Positions 30,793 to 40,057 of a stretch of 64,000 nt of DNA are shown here, piece by piece. The DNA comes from Clostridioides difficile (GTDB lineage Bacteria > Bacillota > Clostridia > Peptostreptococcales > Peptostreptococcaceae), in NCBI RefSeq assembly GCF_001299635.1, contig NZ_JRHN01000031.1, positions 124,001 through 188,000 on the forward strand, given 5' to 3'. Made by a program: the position numbers and the translations under genes. The number at the start of each line of letters is the position of its first letter. The first letter of the stretch is position 1. Under the pieces are notes generated by a model. It was not told the origin of the DNA, did no database searches, and saw nothing but the letters and a program-made list of their open reading frames with translations.

Positions 30793-31854
30793 ATGAACAA
30801 ATCAAATAAAAATTTAAAAAATATTTGGATAATATTAGGAGCTGTATCGATTTTTATGATGGTTATAATCTTTCAAAATAAGAATTGTAATATAAATAAA
30901 GAGACTCCAATAGAAGCTTTTACAATTAAGAATCATGATAAAAAATTTGTATATCCACTTGGCAACATAGTTGGAGTAAAAGCCAATACAGATGGTGTAT
31001 TGGTCTTAGGATATGAGGAAGAAGATGTAGATTATATTGGAGGCATACAAATTGGCGACAATATAGTAAAAATAGATAATAAAAGGATAAAAAATGGTCA
31101 AGATGTATCAGAAATTCTAAATAAAGCTAAGAAAAGTAAAGTTGAAGTTACTTTTGAGAGAAAAAATAAATACAAGACAGAAGTAATAGAAACTAAAAAA
31201 GAGAATGGTAAATATAAGCTTGGTCTTTGGGTAAGAGATAAGATATCTGGAATTGGAACTATGACTTTTTATGACCCTAGCATGGAAAAGTTCAAAGCAA
31301 TTGGTCATGCCATAAAAGATTCGGATACTAATGAACTATTAAAAATAAAACAAGGATATATATATAAGCCAGAAAAGCTAAAAATAGTAAAGGCTAGTAA
31401 TGAAAAAATAGGTAAAATAAAAGGCGACTTTAATGATAGCAATTTAATGGGTAATTTCTCGAATAACTCAGAGTTAGGTATAAGTGGTAATATCACAGAG
31501 AAACAGAATAAAGAATTTAATTTAGCGAATAAAGAAATGCAATTGATAGAAGTTGGCCGCCCACAAGATGTAAAAATAGGAGATGCAGTCATTCTTTTTG
31601 AAGATAAAAATAAAAATATAACAAGCTATGATATAAAAATAGAAAGTATAGTATATGATAAAGGAAATTATAGAGATATGGTAATAAAAGTAGTAGATGA
31701 TAAGTTATTGGAATACACAGGAGGTATTGTGCAGGGGATGAGTGGAGCTCCAATAATACAAAATAATAAAATTATTGGTGCAATAACTCATGTTTTTAGA
31801 GATAATCCGAAAAAAGGATATGGTATTTTTATAGATGAAATGATAAAATTGTAG
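30793..31854 (+). CDS. spoIVB: SpoIVB peptidase (S55 family)
   Basis: Forespore-secreted serine peptidase. 353 residues. Membrane helix at about 11-28, PDZ domain with GGIQIGDNIVKIDNK, and C-terminal S55 domain with nucleophile Ser317 in GMSGAPI. In Bacillus it triggers pro-sigma-K processing through SpoIVFA/FB. The sigK in this window has no pro-sequence, so the enzyme must serve another purpose here. It keeps its classical position before spo0A. Confidence 0.93.
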   Translation: MNKSNKNLKNIWIILGAVSIFMMVIIFQNKNCNINKETPIEAFTIKNHDKKFVYPLGNIVGVKANTDGVLVLGYEEEDVDYIGGIQIGDNIVKIDNKRIKNGQDVSEILNKAKKSKVEVTFERKNKYKTEVIETKKENGKYKLGLWVRDKISGIGTMTFYDPSMEKFKAIGHAIKDSDTNELLKIKQGYIYKPEKLKIVKASNEKIGKIKGDFNDSNLMGNFSNNSELGISGNITEKQNKEFNLANKEMQLIEVGRPQDVKIGDAVILFEDKNKNITSYDIKIESIVYDKGNYRDMVIKVVDDKLLEYTGGIVQGMSGAPIIQNNKIIGAITHVFRDNPKKGYGIFIDEMIKL

Positions 31855-31894
31855 GTGAGGCATTAAAAAATTTTATTATTTTATCAATTATCTA

Positions 31895-31922
31895 GAAGGA
31901 ATATAATTTTGAAGTGTCGAAT
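31895..31922 (+). promoter_or_regulatory. Sigma-H promoter of spo0A with overlapping 0A-box
   Basis: -35 GAAGGAATA (fits RNAGGAWWW) and -10 GTCGAAT (fits RNNGAAT) with a 12-base spacer. TGTCGAA at 31915-31921, the core of a Spo0A box, overlaps the -10 element. This suggests sigma-H start and Spo0A feedback. Confidence 0.8.
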
Positions 31923-32009
31923 ATGCATTAGAGTAGATAATTAAGAGCAATTGTGTAAAAAGTTTAGTTTTCTGTAATAAGAAGATGTTTTTTAATGGGG
32001 GGATTTTTA

Positions 32010-32819
32010 GTGGAAAAAATCAAAATAGTTTTAGCAGATGACAATAAGGATTTTTGTCAGGTATTAAAAGAGTATTTGTCTAATGAGGATGATATCGATA
32101 TATTAGGCATAGCTAAGGATGGAATTGAAGCATTAGACTTAGTAAAAAAGACACAACCGGACTTATTAATATTAGACGTAATAATGCCACATCTAGATGG
32201 ATTAGGTGTAATTGAAAAATTGAATACAATGGATATACCTAAAATGCCAAAAATAATAGTACTATCAGCAGTAGGTCAAGATAAGATAACTCAAAGCGCA
32301 ATAAATCTAGGAGCAGATTACTACATAGTAAAGCCGTTTGATTTTGTTGTGTTTATAAACAGAATTAGAGAATTGGTTTCTAATAGAGTTGCTCAAGTTG
32401 AGCCAAAGCCTAGACCAGTTCAAGAAACTCAAATGACTAGAAGTGATTTCGTTAAGAATGTAGGGAATATAGAAACAGAAATCACAAATATAATACATGA
32501 AATAGGAGTACCAGCTCATATAAAAGGATATTTATATTTAAGAGAAGCAATAAAAATGGTTATTGATAATGTTGAGCTTTTAGGTGCAGTAACAAAAGAG
32601 TTATATCCAAGTATAGCTAAAAAATTCAATACAACACCAAGTAGAGTTGAGAGAGCGATAAGACATGCGATAGAGGTTGCGTGGAGTAGAGGAAAAGTTG
32701 ACACAATAAATCAACTATTTGGATATACAGTACACAATACTAAAGGAAAACCAACTAACTCGGAATTTATAGCAATGATTGCTGATAAATTAAGACTAGA
32801 GCATAGTATGGTTAAATAA
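32010..32819 (+). CDS. spo0A: Sporulation master regulator Spo0A
   Basis: Response regulator that commits the cell to sporulation. With the GTG start at 32010 it has 269 residues and the Bacillus-like N terminus [11 protein letters not shown], with Asp10, Asp11 and phospho-acceptor Asp56. The longer ATG start at 31995 adds MGGFL but lies in the GGGGGG ribosome site. The C-terminal sigma-A-contacting and recognition-helix region [20 protein letters not shown] is fully conserved. Sigma-H promoter upstream, strong terminator downstream. Confidence 0.97.
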   Translation: MEKIKIVLADDNKDFCQVLKEYLSNEDDIDILGIAKDGIEALDLVKKTQPDLLILDVIMPHLDGLGVIEKLNTMDIPKMPKIIVLSAVGQDKITQSAINLGADYYIVKPFDFVVFINRIRELVSNRVAQVEPKPRPVQETQMTRSDFVKNVGNIETEITNIIHEIGVPAHIKGYLYLREAIKMVIDNVELLGAVTKELYPSIAKKFNTTPSRVERAIRHAIEVAWSRGKVDTINQLFGYTVHNTKGKPTNSEFIAMIADKLRLEHSMVK

Positions 32820-32878
32820 ATAGACACAAAAAGTAGGGCTTTTTAATTAAGGCATTGGCGATAAATATGTATTACAAG

Positions 32879-32925
32879 TAGCGAAATGGTATAACCAGTA
32901 GGGTTATACTGTTTCGCTATTTTAA
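32879..32925 (+). terminator. Terminator after spo0A
   Basis: TAGCGAAATGGTATAACC pairs with GGGTTATACTGTTTCGCTA around AGTA, followed by TTTTA. A long, strong stem. Confidence 0.9.
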
Positions 32926-33243
32926 TAAGTATAAAATTTTTTCTTTATTTTTTCTTTACTATTCGTTCAATATATTAATATAATAAATTTATTTATACTA
33001 TACTTATAGTATATGTCTTTATAAGTTACAAAATGGAAGGAGTTTATTTTTTAAGAATGAATGTTGAATAAAATATAATAAACTTTATATTTTAAAGAAT
33101 ATTGTTGAATGTGTTAAATAAAAAAATAATAGAATATAGTATTATAAATGCCAAAGATGCAAAACAAACTTAAAACATTTATTTTATTGTTAAGTAATGC
33201 TATAATATAATGTGATTTTAATAATGATAGTGGAGGTTTAAAA
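32926..33243. other. A/T-rich intergenic region before steA
   Basis: About 320 bases, no open reading frame with a ribosome site and no recognisable RNA. The promoter of the steA operon should lie near the right end; TATAATATAATG at about 33201-33212 contains a -10-like sequence. The GTGGAGG site of steA ends the region. Confidence 0.4.
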
Positions 33244-34365
33244 ATGAGAGTCGAGGCCCCTATAAAAGTAGATCGAAAAACCAAAAAACTTGCTAAAAGA
33301 GTTGAAAGTGGGGAAATAGCAGTTATAAATCATATCGATATAGATGAAGTTGCTGCAAACTCTTTAGTAGAAGCTAAAATAAAACTTGTCATAAATGCGG
33401 CTCCTTCTATAAGTGGTAGGTATCCCAATAAAGGTCCAGGGATATTAACTGAAAATAATATACTAATAATTGATAATATTGGAGAAGAATTATTTGAAGA
33501 ATTAAAAGAAGGAGAAACTATAGAAGTTGTAGATGGAAAGATATATAGAGAAGGAAAATTTTTAGGTGCAGGCGAAGTTTTAGACAAGTATGAAGTTTCA
33601 CACCAAATAAAGGCTGCTTATGAGAATTTAGCTGTAGAATTGGATAGATTTATAGATAATACTATAGATTATGCTAAAAAAGAAAAAGGATTTATACTTG
33701 GAGAAGTAGAAATTCCAAAAGTGAAAACTAATTACGCTAATAAACATGTATTGATAGTTGTGAGAGGTCAGGACTATAAAGAAGATTTGAGTACAATGCT
33801 TTCTTATATAGAAGAGGTAAAGCCAGTCTTGGTTGGTGTTGATGGTGGAGCAGATGCTTTAATTGAGTTTGGATATACTCCAGATGTAATTGTAGGAGAT
33901 ATGGATAGTGTAAGTGATGAAGCTTTAAAAAAGGCTAGCGAAATAGTAGTACATGCTTATACAGATGGAAGGGCTCCAGGTCTTAAGAGGGTTCAGGAAT
34001 TAGGCCTAGATGCAATTGTATTTCCTGCACCAGGAACTAGTGAAGATATAGCTATGCTTATTGCTTATGAGTATAAGGCTGAGTTAATAGTAGCAGTTGG
34101 AACACATTCAAATATGATTGATTTCCTAGAAAAAGGTAGAAAAGGTATGGCAAGTACTTTTCTAGTTAGGCTTAAAATAGGTTCAAGACTTATAGACGCT
34201 AAAGGTGTCAATCTGTTATACAGAAGTAAATTAAAAATAAAGTACATATGGGCATTAATAGCAACAGCTTTGTTCCCTGTATTGGTAGTCGCATCACTAT
34301 CACCAGGTGTTCAACAATTTATACAACTAATGCAATTAAAATTTAGAGTATTATTACAGATGTAA
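33244..34365 (+). CDS. steA: SteA-like protein (putative cytokinetic ring/cell-separation factor)
   Basis: 373 residues. The middle has a thiamin-pyrophosphokinase-like fold (VDGGADALIEFGYTPDV and GDMDSVSDEAL), and the C terminus has two hydrophobic helices (about 332-360). In Corynebacterium SteA works with SteB in cell separation at the septum. The next gene is the SteB/MctB-type protein, so the pair is preserved. The clostridial role is inferred. Confidence 0.8.
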   Translation: MRVEAPIKVDRKTKKLAKRVESGEIAVINHIDIDEVAANSLVEAKIKLVINAAPSISGRYPNKGPGILTENNILIIDNIGEELFEELKEGETIEVVDGKIYREGKFLGAGEVLDKYEVSHQIKAAYENLAVELDRFIDNTIDYAKKEKGFILGEVEIPKVKTNYANKHVLIVVRGQDYKEDLSTMLSYIEEVKPVLVGVDGGADALIEFGYTPDVIVGDMDSVSDEALKKASEIVVHAYTDGRAPGLKRVQELGLDAIVFPAPGTSEDIAMLIAYEYKAELIVAVGTHSNMIDFLEKGRKGMASTFLVRLKIGSRLIDAKGVNLLYRSKLKIKYIWALIATALFPVLVVASLSPGVQQFIQLMQLKFRVLLQM

Positions 34366-34382
34366 ATTTTAGGAGGATAAAT

Positions 34383-35258
34383 ATGCATATTAATATGAAA
34401 TATTATATAGTCACTATAGGTGCTATATTTATAGCTTTGGGTATAGGCATGTTAGTAGGATTTAATTTAAATAATAATCAACAATTAAGTGAACAACAAG
34501 CAAATATAATAAATGATTTAGATGACAAGTTTAATATTTTAAAAGAGAAAAATGATAAACTTGATGGTGACTTAGCAAATGTAAATAAGGATTATGAAGA
34601 AGCAGTTAATTTTATAAATAAAAATGTAGATAAGATTTTAGCTGGTTCATTAAATGGTAAAAGCATAGGAATAATATCAGCTAATGAAAATGATGATTAT
34701 ACAAAAAATATAGAAGACATAATAAATAAATCTAATGGAAATATTGCCTTCAATATAGTATTAAAAGAAAATATAACAAATCCAGAAAAGTTAAAAGAAA
34801 TCTCAACTAAATTAGGTGCAGATATAAAAAATGCAAGCGATGCTGTCAATTATATAATGGATACCCTTAAAAAAGAAGATGCAAGTGATATTCTGACATA
34901 TCTTCAAGAACTAGATGTAATAAAGTTTAACTCTCTTGGTAATACATATCTAAAATATGACTCTGTTGTAATAGCTGGTGGAAATGATGCAAAAGATAGT
35001 GCAAAACAGTTTGAAAAAATAGAAAAATTTGTAGTTTCAAAACTTAAATCAGAAAATAAATATTTAGTAGAAGTTCAAAATACAGGAGTTAAAACTTCTT
35101 ATGTAGAACTATATTCTAAAAACAAGGTTGCAACTGTAGATAATATTGATGAAGGAATAGGAAGTATATCTCTAGCTATTCTTTTACAACAAGGAAACAT
35201 AGTTGGTAACTTTGGTAGATTAGATACTGCAACTTCATTGTTGCCATCTATTAAATAG
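34383..35258 (+). CDS. SteB/MctB-like membrane-anchored coiled-coil protein (DUF3186)
   Basis: 291 residues. Signal-anchor helix at about 5-25 (YYIVTIGAIFIALGIGMLVG), a coiled coil at about 35-85, and an extracytoplasmic domain. Databases often call the family copper transporter MctB after a mycobacterial member, but no metal motif is visible. Pairing with steA supports a cell-separation role. TAGGAGG 17 bases after steA. Confidence 0.75.
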   Translation: MHINMKYYIVTIGAIFIALGIGMLVGFNLNNNQQLSEQQANIINDLDDKFNILKEKNDKLDGDLANVNKDYEEAVNFINKNVDKILAGSLNGKSIGIISANENDDYTKNIEDIINKSNGNIAFNIVLKENITNPEKLKEISTKLGADIKNASDAVNYIMDTLKKEDASDILTYLQELDVIKFNSLGNTYLKYDSVVIAGGNDAKDSAKQFEKIEKFVVSKLKSENKYLVEVQNTGVKTSYVELYSKNKVATVDNIDEGIGSISLAILLQQGNIVGNFGRLDTATSLLPSIK

Positions 35259-35281
35259 AAATAATTTTAAGGAGAGAAAAA

Positions 35282-35974
35282 ATGGATTCTTATATAAGTA
35301 TAATAATACCAGCTTATAACGAAGAAAGTAGAATAAAATATACATTAGATAGTATAGTGGATATTAAACAAATAAACGAGATAATAGTTGTTGATGATGG
35401 TTCAATTGATAATACTGCTAAAGTTGTATCTGAATTAGAGAATGAAAAGATTAAATTTTTTAAGTTAGATAAAAATAGAGGCAAAGGATATGCTTTAAAT
35501 TATGGTATTAAGTTAGCAATGAAAAATGCAGATATTATAGGATTTCTAGATGGAGATTTAGGAAGTTCTGCTAAAGAAGTTGAAAAATTAATAGTACCTA
35601 TATTAAATGGTGATGCTGATGTTACTATAGCTAAGTTTCCTCCTGCAAAGAAAAAAGGCGGTCTGGGATTTGTAAAAGGTTTAGCTAAAAATTCTGTGTT
35701 TGAGATGACAGGTGTTGAGTTAGATGCGACTTTATCAGGTCAAAGAATATTTAAAAGAGAAGTTTTAGAAAAGTTTGATGAAATACCTTTTGGATATGGA
35801 GTAGAAGTTGGTATGACTATTGATATCTTAAAGTATGGATTTAAAATTAAAGAAGTATTAGTAAATATGACTCATAATGAAACAGGAAGAAATTTAAAAG
35901 GGTTTATTCATAGAGGAAAACAGTATTATCATATAAAAAAGGTTTTAGGACAAAAAAAGAAAGAATGGAGGTAA
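35282..35974 (+). CDS. Family 2 glycosyltransferase
   Basis: 230 residues, GT-A fold. IIIPAYNEESRI at the N terminus, VDDGSIDNT, and the metal-binding DGDLGSS. No membrane helix. Expected to move a sugar from a nucleotide or polyprenyl donor for an envelope polymer. Next to a phosphosugar transferase, which fits a shared pathway. Confidence 0.85.
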   Translation: MDSYISIIIPAYNEESRIKYTLDSIVDIKQINEIIVVDDGSIDNTAKVVSELENEKIKFFKLDKNRGKGYALNYGIKLAMKNADIIGFLDGDLGSSAKEVEKLIVPILNGDADVTIAKFPPAKKKGGLGFVKGLAKNSVFEMTGVELDATLSGQRIFKREVLEKFDEIPFGYGVEVGMTIDILKYGFKIKEVLVNMTHNETGRNLKGFIHRGKQYYHIKKVLGQKKKEWR

Positions 35975-35981
35975 TATCTTA

Positions 35982-36806
35982 GTGGAAGATTATATACTTT
36001 ATACCATTTTATTATTAACAGGATTATTTGGAACCTATGCTGTAATACCACTATTTAAAAATCTATTAATAAATGGAAATATACTTAGACCAAACTATAA
36101 AAAAGATATGATACCAGTAAGTATGGGAATTGTTTTTTTGCCTATGGTTGTAATTAATGGGATAATACTTACTTTCTTTACTACAGAATATAGGGATTTA
36201 ACATATATATTTATGTTTATGTTTGGTATGATATCGATGTTCTTTGCAGGGATATTAGATGATATTATTGGAAATAGAGATGTAAGTGGATTAAAAGGAC
36301 ATTTTAAAAGTTTATTTAAAGGAAGTCTTACAACAGGAGGTTTTAAAGCATTATTTGGCGGATTTGTAGGACTTATAGTTTCTGTTGCTATATCAAAAGA
36401 TATAATTGACATAATAATAAACACACTGATAATAGCGTTATCAACCAACTTAATGAATCTCTTGGATTTAAGACCAGGAAGAGCAATAAAAGTATATTTA
36501 TTTATAATGGTGATTATATTTTTGACATTAACAGGTTTTGTTCAAGTGCTTCCATTACTTATAGTACCAAATGTGCTTGCGTATTTTAATTATGATTTAA
36601 AAGCAAGAGCAATGATGGGAGATACTGGTTCAAATGTTCTTGGAATATCTATTGGAATTATGATTGCTTTTGGATATTCATTTAATGTTAGATTGGGATG
36701 GTTAATATTTGTAGTTATTATGCATATATTCACTGAGAAATACTCATTAACTAAGATAATAGAAAAAAATAAATTATTAAATTTTATAGATAAATTAGGA
36801 AGGTAA
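35982..36806 (+). CDS. GT4-type phospho-sugar transferase (MraY/WecA-like)
   Basis: 274-residue polytopic membrane protein with about eight helices. FAGILDDIIGNRDVSG and the acidic MMGDTGSNVLG are the Asp-rich catalytic loops of polyprenyl-phosphate GlcNAc/MurNAc-1-P transferases. Shorter than MraY (about 320). GTG start behind TGGAGGTAA. The substrate is unproven. Confidence 0.82.
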   Translation: MEDYILYTILLLTGLFGTYAVIPLFKNLLINGNILRPNYKKDMIPVSMGIVFLPMVVINGIILTFFTTEYRDLTYIFMFMFGMISMFFAGILDDIIGNRDVSGLKGHFKSLFKGSLTTGGFKALFGGFVGLIVSVAISKDIIDIIINTLIIALSTNLMNLLDLRPGRAIKVYLFIMVIIFLTLTGFVQVLPLLIVPNVLAYFNYDLKARAMMGDTGSNVLGISIGIMIAFGYSFNVRLGWLIFVVIMHIFTEKYSLTKIIEKNKLLNFIDKLGR

Positions 36807-36810
36807 CATT

Positions 36811-37878
36811 ATGATAAGTAAAAGAGTGGGGATTGTTGAATCAATAGTAAGCCAAACTGAAACGCTTGATGATATAAGAGTGAATATAAATGGGGAAGTG
36901 CAAAGGGCATACAATTATCCAAAGCTATCTGGAACTATAAATGTAGGAGATGAAGTAGTTTTAAATACAACAGCAGTAGAACTGAGTTTAGGTACAGGTG
37001 GATATCATTTTGTAATAACTAATTTAAATAATTTAGAATCTACTTTAACTGAAGGTGGTCATATAATGAAACTTAGATATACACCTCTCCAAATAAAAGT
37101 TGATTCTATTGAAGAACAAGAAAGTATTTATCATGATGAATTTGGAAAGTTTAAAGGATTAGAAGGTCTTTCTGTTGTAGTAGGAACTCTTCACAGTATG
37201 TTGACTCCATTTGCAGCTTCATTTAAAAGAAGTAATCCCAATAAAAAATTAGTATATATAATGACTGATGGAGCATCTCTTCCAATATATTTAAGTAAAA
37301 ACGTGGACACTTTAAAAGAAAAAAAATTAATAGACAATACTATAACGATAGGTAATGCATTTGGTGGAGATTATGAATGTATAAATATATATACTGCACT
37401 AATTACAGCTAAAGAAATATTAAAGGCAGATGCAGTATTTGTAAGTATGGGACCAGGAATTGCTGGAACAGGAACAAAATATGGATTTACAGGAATTGAA
37501 CAAGGTCCAATTCTCGATGCTGTAAAAAAACTTGGAGGAAGAGCAATAGCAATTCCAAGAATTAGTTTTGCGGATAAAAGAGAAAGACATCAAGGTATTT
37601 CACATCATAGTATGACCGTATTTAAAGAGATTGTAAATGTAAATATAGATATACCAATAACTATATATGATGATGAAAAATTAAAGTTTATAAAAGAACA
37701 AGTAAGCTCAAATGGTTTAGATAAAAAGCATAATATAATTTATATAGATAATAATAAAACAAAAGAGGACTTAGAATATTTTAATCTAAAAGTAAAAAGT
37801 ATGGGAAGAAATTACGAACAAGATGAGGCATTTTTTAAAGCTGCAAGCACAGCAGCATATTACTTAATGGAGGTTTAA
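36811..37878 (+). CDS. DUF3866 family protein
   Basis: 355 residues, soluble. A beta-rich N terminus (INVGDEVVLNTTAVEL) followed by alpha/beta segments such as VVVGTLHSMLTPFAASFKRS and VFVSMGPGIAGTGTKYG. Function unknown. Four bases after the phosphosugar transferase; the cluster is conserved in other clostridia and some actinobacteria, from memory. Confidence 0.82.
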   Translation: MISKRVGIVESIVSQTETLDDIRVNINGEVQRAYNYPKLSGTINVGDEVVLNTTAVELSLGTGGYHFVITNLNNLESTLTEGGHIMKLRYTPLQIKVDSIEEQESIYHDEFGKFKGLEGLSVVVGTLHSMLTPFAASFKRSNPNKKLVYIMTDGASLPIYLSKNVDTLKEKKLIDNTITIGNAFGGDYECINIYTALITAKEILKADAVFVSMGPGIAGTGTKYGFTGIEQGPILDAVKKLGGRAIAIPRISFADKRERHQGISHHSMTVFKEIVNVNIDIPITIYDDEKLKFIKEQVSSNGLDKKHNIIYIDNNKTKEDLEYFNLKVKSMGRNYEQDEAFFKAASTAAYYLMEV

Positions 37879-37879
37879 G

Positions 37880-38416
37880 ATGGTATTAGAAGAAAAAACT
37901 ATTAGTAGTGATAGGGTTTATACAGGTAAAGTAATTACTTTAAAGGTCGATACTGTTGAAATTCCAGGGCAAGGATATCAAAAAAGGGAGTTAGTAGAAG
38001 TTGGTGGAGCAGTAGGAATAGTTGCAGTTACAGATGATAACAAGATTGTACTAGTTAAACAATTTAGAAAGCCTATAGAAAAGCCAATTTTCGAAATTCC
38101 AGCTGGTAAGTTAGAAAAAAATGAAAGTCCAAAAGAATGTGCTGAGAGAGAACTAAAAGAAGAAACTGGATATAGTGCAAAAAATATTAAATTAATACAT
38201 AAATTTTTCACTTCAGCAGGTTTTTCCAATGAGATAATGTTTGTATATTTAGCAACAGGGCTTACTCCAGGAGAGAATAATTTAGATGCAGATGAGTTTT
38301 TAGATGTATATGAAGTTGAGCTTGAAGAGGCATATAATATGGTATTAAAAAATGAGATTGAAGATGCAAAGACTTCTATTGGATTATTATTAGTAAAAGA
38401 TATGTTTAAAAATTAA
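37880..38416 (+). CDS. NUDIX hydrolase (ADP-ribose pyrophosphatase-like)
   Basis: 178 residues. The Nudix box GKLEKNESPKECAERELKEE plus TGY fits Gx5Ex7REUxEExGU. Preceding KQFRKPIEKPIFEIPAG is typical of ADP-ribose pyrophosphatases. Starts 1 base after the DUF3866 gene, with GGAGG inside that gene's last codons. Confidence 0.88.
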   Translation: MVLEEKTISSDRVYTGKVITLKVDTVEIPGQGYQKRELVEVGGAVGIVAVTDDNKIVLVKQFRKPIEKPIFEIPAGKLEKNESPKECAERELKEETGYSAKNIKLIHKFFTSAGFSNEIMFVYLATGLTPGENNLDADEFLDVYEVELEEAYNMVLKNEIEDAKTSIGLLLVKDMFKN

Positions 38417-38436
38417 TATTTATAAAAATGAATAAC

Positions 38437-38475
38437 CCTTTGTCCTAAAGCATATTATTTTATAAAGGACAAGGG
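38437..38475 (+). promoter_or_regulatory. Hairpin overlapping the spoIIM ribosome site, with a GGACAAGG element
   Basis: CCTTTGTCCT (38437-38446) pairs with AGGACAAGGG (38466-38475, one G-T). The right arm includes the AAGGGG ribosome site of spoIIM. ATAAAGGACAAGG (38462-38474) occurs inverted upstream of spoIIIAA and resembles a SpoIIID-type GGACAAG box. No T run, so it is not a standard terminator. Confidence 0.5.
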
Positions 38476-38484
38476 GGAATAAAA

Positions 38485-39090
38485 TTGAGAAGAACATATA
38501 GAAGAAATGATTTTAGAGAATTGAATAGACAAATAATTATTATAGGATTATTGTTTATGATGTCTATTGTTATTGGGTCTTACATAAATAAAATCTTGCC
38601 AGGTTCTAGTGACAATATATTAAACAATATAAATCCTGCTGTAGAGTATTATAATCTAAATCTAAACATAAAAGAGACAGTTATACAAAATTTGAAGTCA
38701 GATGGAATTTTTATGGGCTCAATAGCTCTGTTAAGTCTATTTGTAGTAACGATTCCAGCTGTAATAGTAGTTTTTGTATTAAAAGGTATGTCCATAGGAT
38801 ATACAATAAATAGTTTTATATTAGCATTAAAGTTTAAAAGCGTAAAAATGATTTTAATAATATTATTTAAAAATTTGATTATTATTCCATGTGCAATCAT
38901 ATTAACATTAATTAGTATAAGCTATTTCAAAGAGATGGTTTATGAATTTAAAAAGAACAACAGAAAAAATATGCAATTTTTAGTTAAGAGGTATATACTA
39001 AATATTATAATTATAATAGCACTATCATTGGGGTTGCAATTAATATTAAATACTGCAAGTATTGGTATTATTAAGTTCCTAGTTAAATAA
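38485..39090 (+). CDS. spoIIM: Stage II sporulation protein M
   Basis: Part of the DMP (SpoIID-M-P) peptidoglycan machinery for engulfment in Bacillus. 201 residues with about five membrane helices. SpoIIM-domain core ALLSLFVVTIPAVIVVFVLK and GMSIGYTINSF. TTG start behind CAAGGGGGAA. Its N terminus (RRTYRRNDFRELNRQ) is basic and cytoplasmic. A hairpin covers its ribosome site. Confidence 0.88.
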   Translation: MRRTYRRNDFRELNRQIIIIGLLFMMSIVIGSYINKILPGSSDNILNNINPAVEYYNLNLNIKETVIQNLKSDGIFMGSIALLSLFVVTIPAVIVVFVLKGMSIGYTINSFILALKFKSVKMILIILFKNLIIIPCAIILTLISISYFKEMVYEFKKNNRKNMQFLVKRYILNIIIIIALSLGLQLILNTASIGIIKFLVK

Positions 39091-39101
39091 AGGAGTTTAT
39101 A

Positions 39102-40016
39102 ATGGATATTATAGAGGGATATATAGATTACATAAAAGATAAAAAAAGATTATCAGAGAATACAGTGGCATCATACTTTATGGATATAAAAAAATATATG
39201 GAATATATAAATCAAAAAAGTATTAAACTAGTAGATATAGTTGAAAATGATATTATAAGTTATTTAATAAAGTTGGAAAAAGATAATGTGTCAATAGCTA
39301 CAATAGCGAGGATGATATCCTCTATAAAATCTTTTCACGATTACTTATTTTTAAATCATGTATGCACAAATAATCCTGCAAAGGACATAAAAAAACCTAA
39401 AATAAAAAAAGAAAATATAAATATACTTACAGAAGAAGAAATTGAAAGATTATTGAAGTTTCCAAAGTTAACAACACCTAAGTTGGTTAGGGACAAGGCT
39501 ATTTTTGAAGTGTTATATGGGACTGGTATAAAAGTGTCTGAATTAGTAGATATGAACATAGAAGATGTTGATTTGGATATTGACTATATATATTGTAATT
39601 CATGTTGTAAAAGTCAAAGAGTGATACCACTTTGTGATATCACAAAACTTTATTTGGAGAAGTATTTAAAAGAAGCAAGACCTAAAATGGCTGTAGAAGG
39701 TGAAAATTCATTATTTGTAAGTTCATTAGGCCAAAGATTTACACGACAAGGTCTTTGGAAAGTCATAAAGAAATATTCTAATTTAGCTAATATAGATAAA
39801 AATATAAATCCTACAATGCTTAGACATTCATTTGCAATTCATTTGTTAAATGAAGGGGCTAACATTGCTGTTGTAAGTAAAATTTTAGGAAACGTTAATC
39901 TATCTAGCCTTCAAGTATATTTAAATCATATAGATAAAAACGTGAGAAGAGAAATAAAGGAAAAACATCCTAGAAATGATATTGATATAGAATTACAAAA
40001 AGCAGAGGCTAAATAG
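39102..40016 (+). CDS. XerD-like tyrosine recombinase with degenerate active site
   Basis: 304 residues with the SAM-like core-binding domain (1-90) and catalytic fold (105-285). It sits where Bacillus has xerD (ripX), between spoIIM and deoB. Tyr273 (LQVYLNH) and Arg241 (MLRHSF) remain. The first catalytic Arg is Lys144 (TGIKVSELV, usual TGLRVSELV) and the His of HxLR is Thr238. The third-box His is Asn264 (LGNVNLS, usual LGHS), and the beta-hairpin Lys position reads NSCCKSQR. It is probably not a normal XerD and may bind DNA without recombining. Confidence 0.85.
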   Translation: MDIIEGYIDYIKDKKRLSENTVASYFMDIKKYMEYINQKSIKLVDIVENDIISYLIKLEKDNVSIATIARMISSIKSFHDYLFLNHVCTNNPAKDIKKPKIKKENINILTEEEIERLLKFPKLTTPKLVRDKAIFEVLYGTGIKVSELVDMNIEDVDLDIDYIYCNSCCKSQRVIPLCDITKLYLEKYLKEARPKMAVEGENSLFVSSLGQRFTRQGLWKVIKKYSNLANIDKNINPTMLRHSFAIHLLNEGANIAVVSKILGNVNLSSLQVYLNHIDKNVRREIKEKHPRNDIDIELQKAEAK

Positions 40017-40057
40017 ACTGTATAGCAAATTTTATAATTTAAAAGGAGCGTATTTAT

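Noticed and set aside
32926-33243. Possible riboswitch or small RNA upstream of steA
   Set aside because: No conserved motif or stable structure beyond the spo0A terminator was found.
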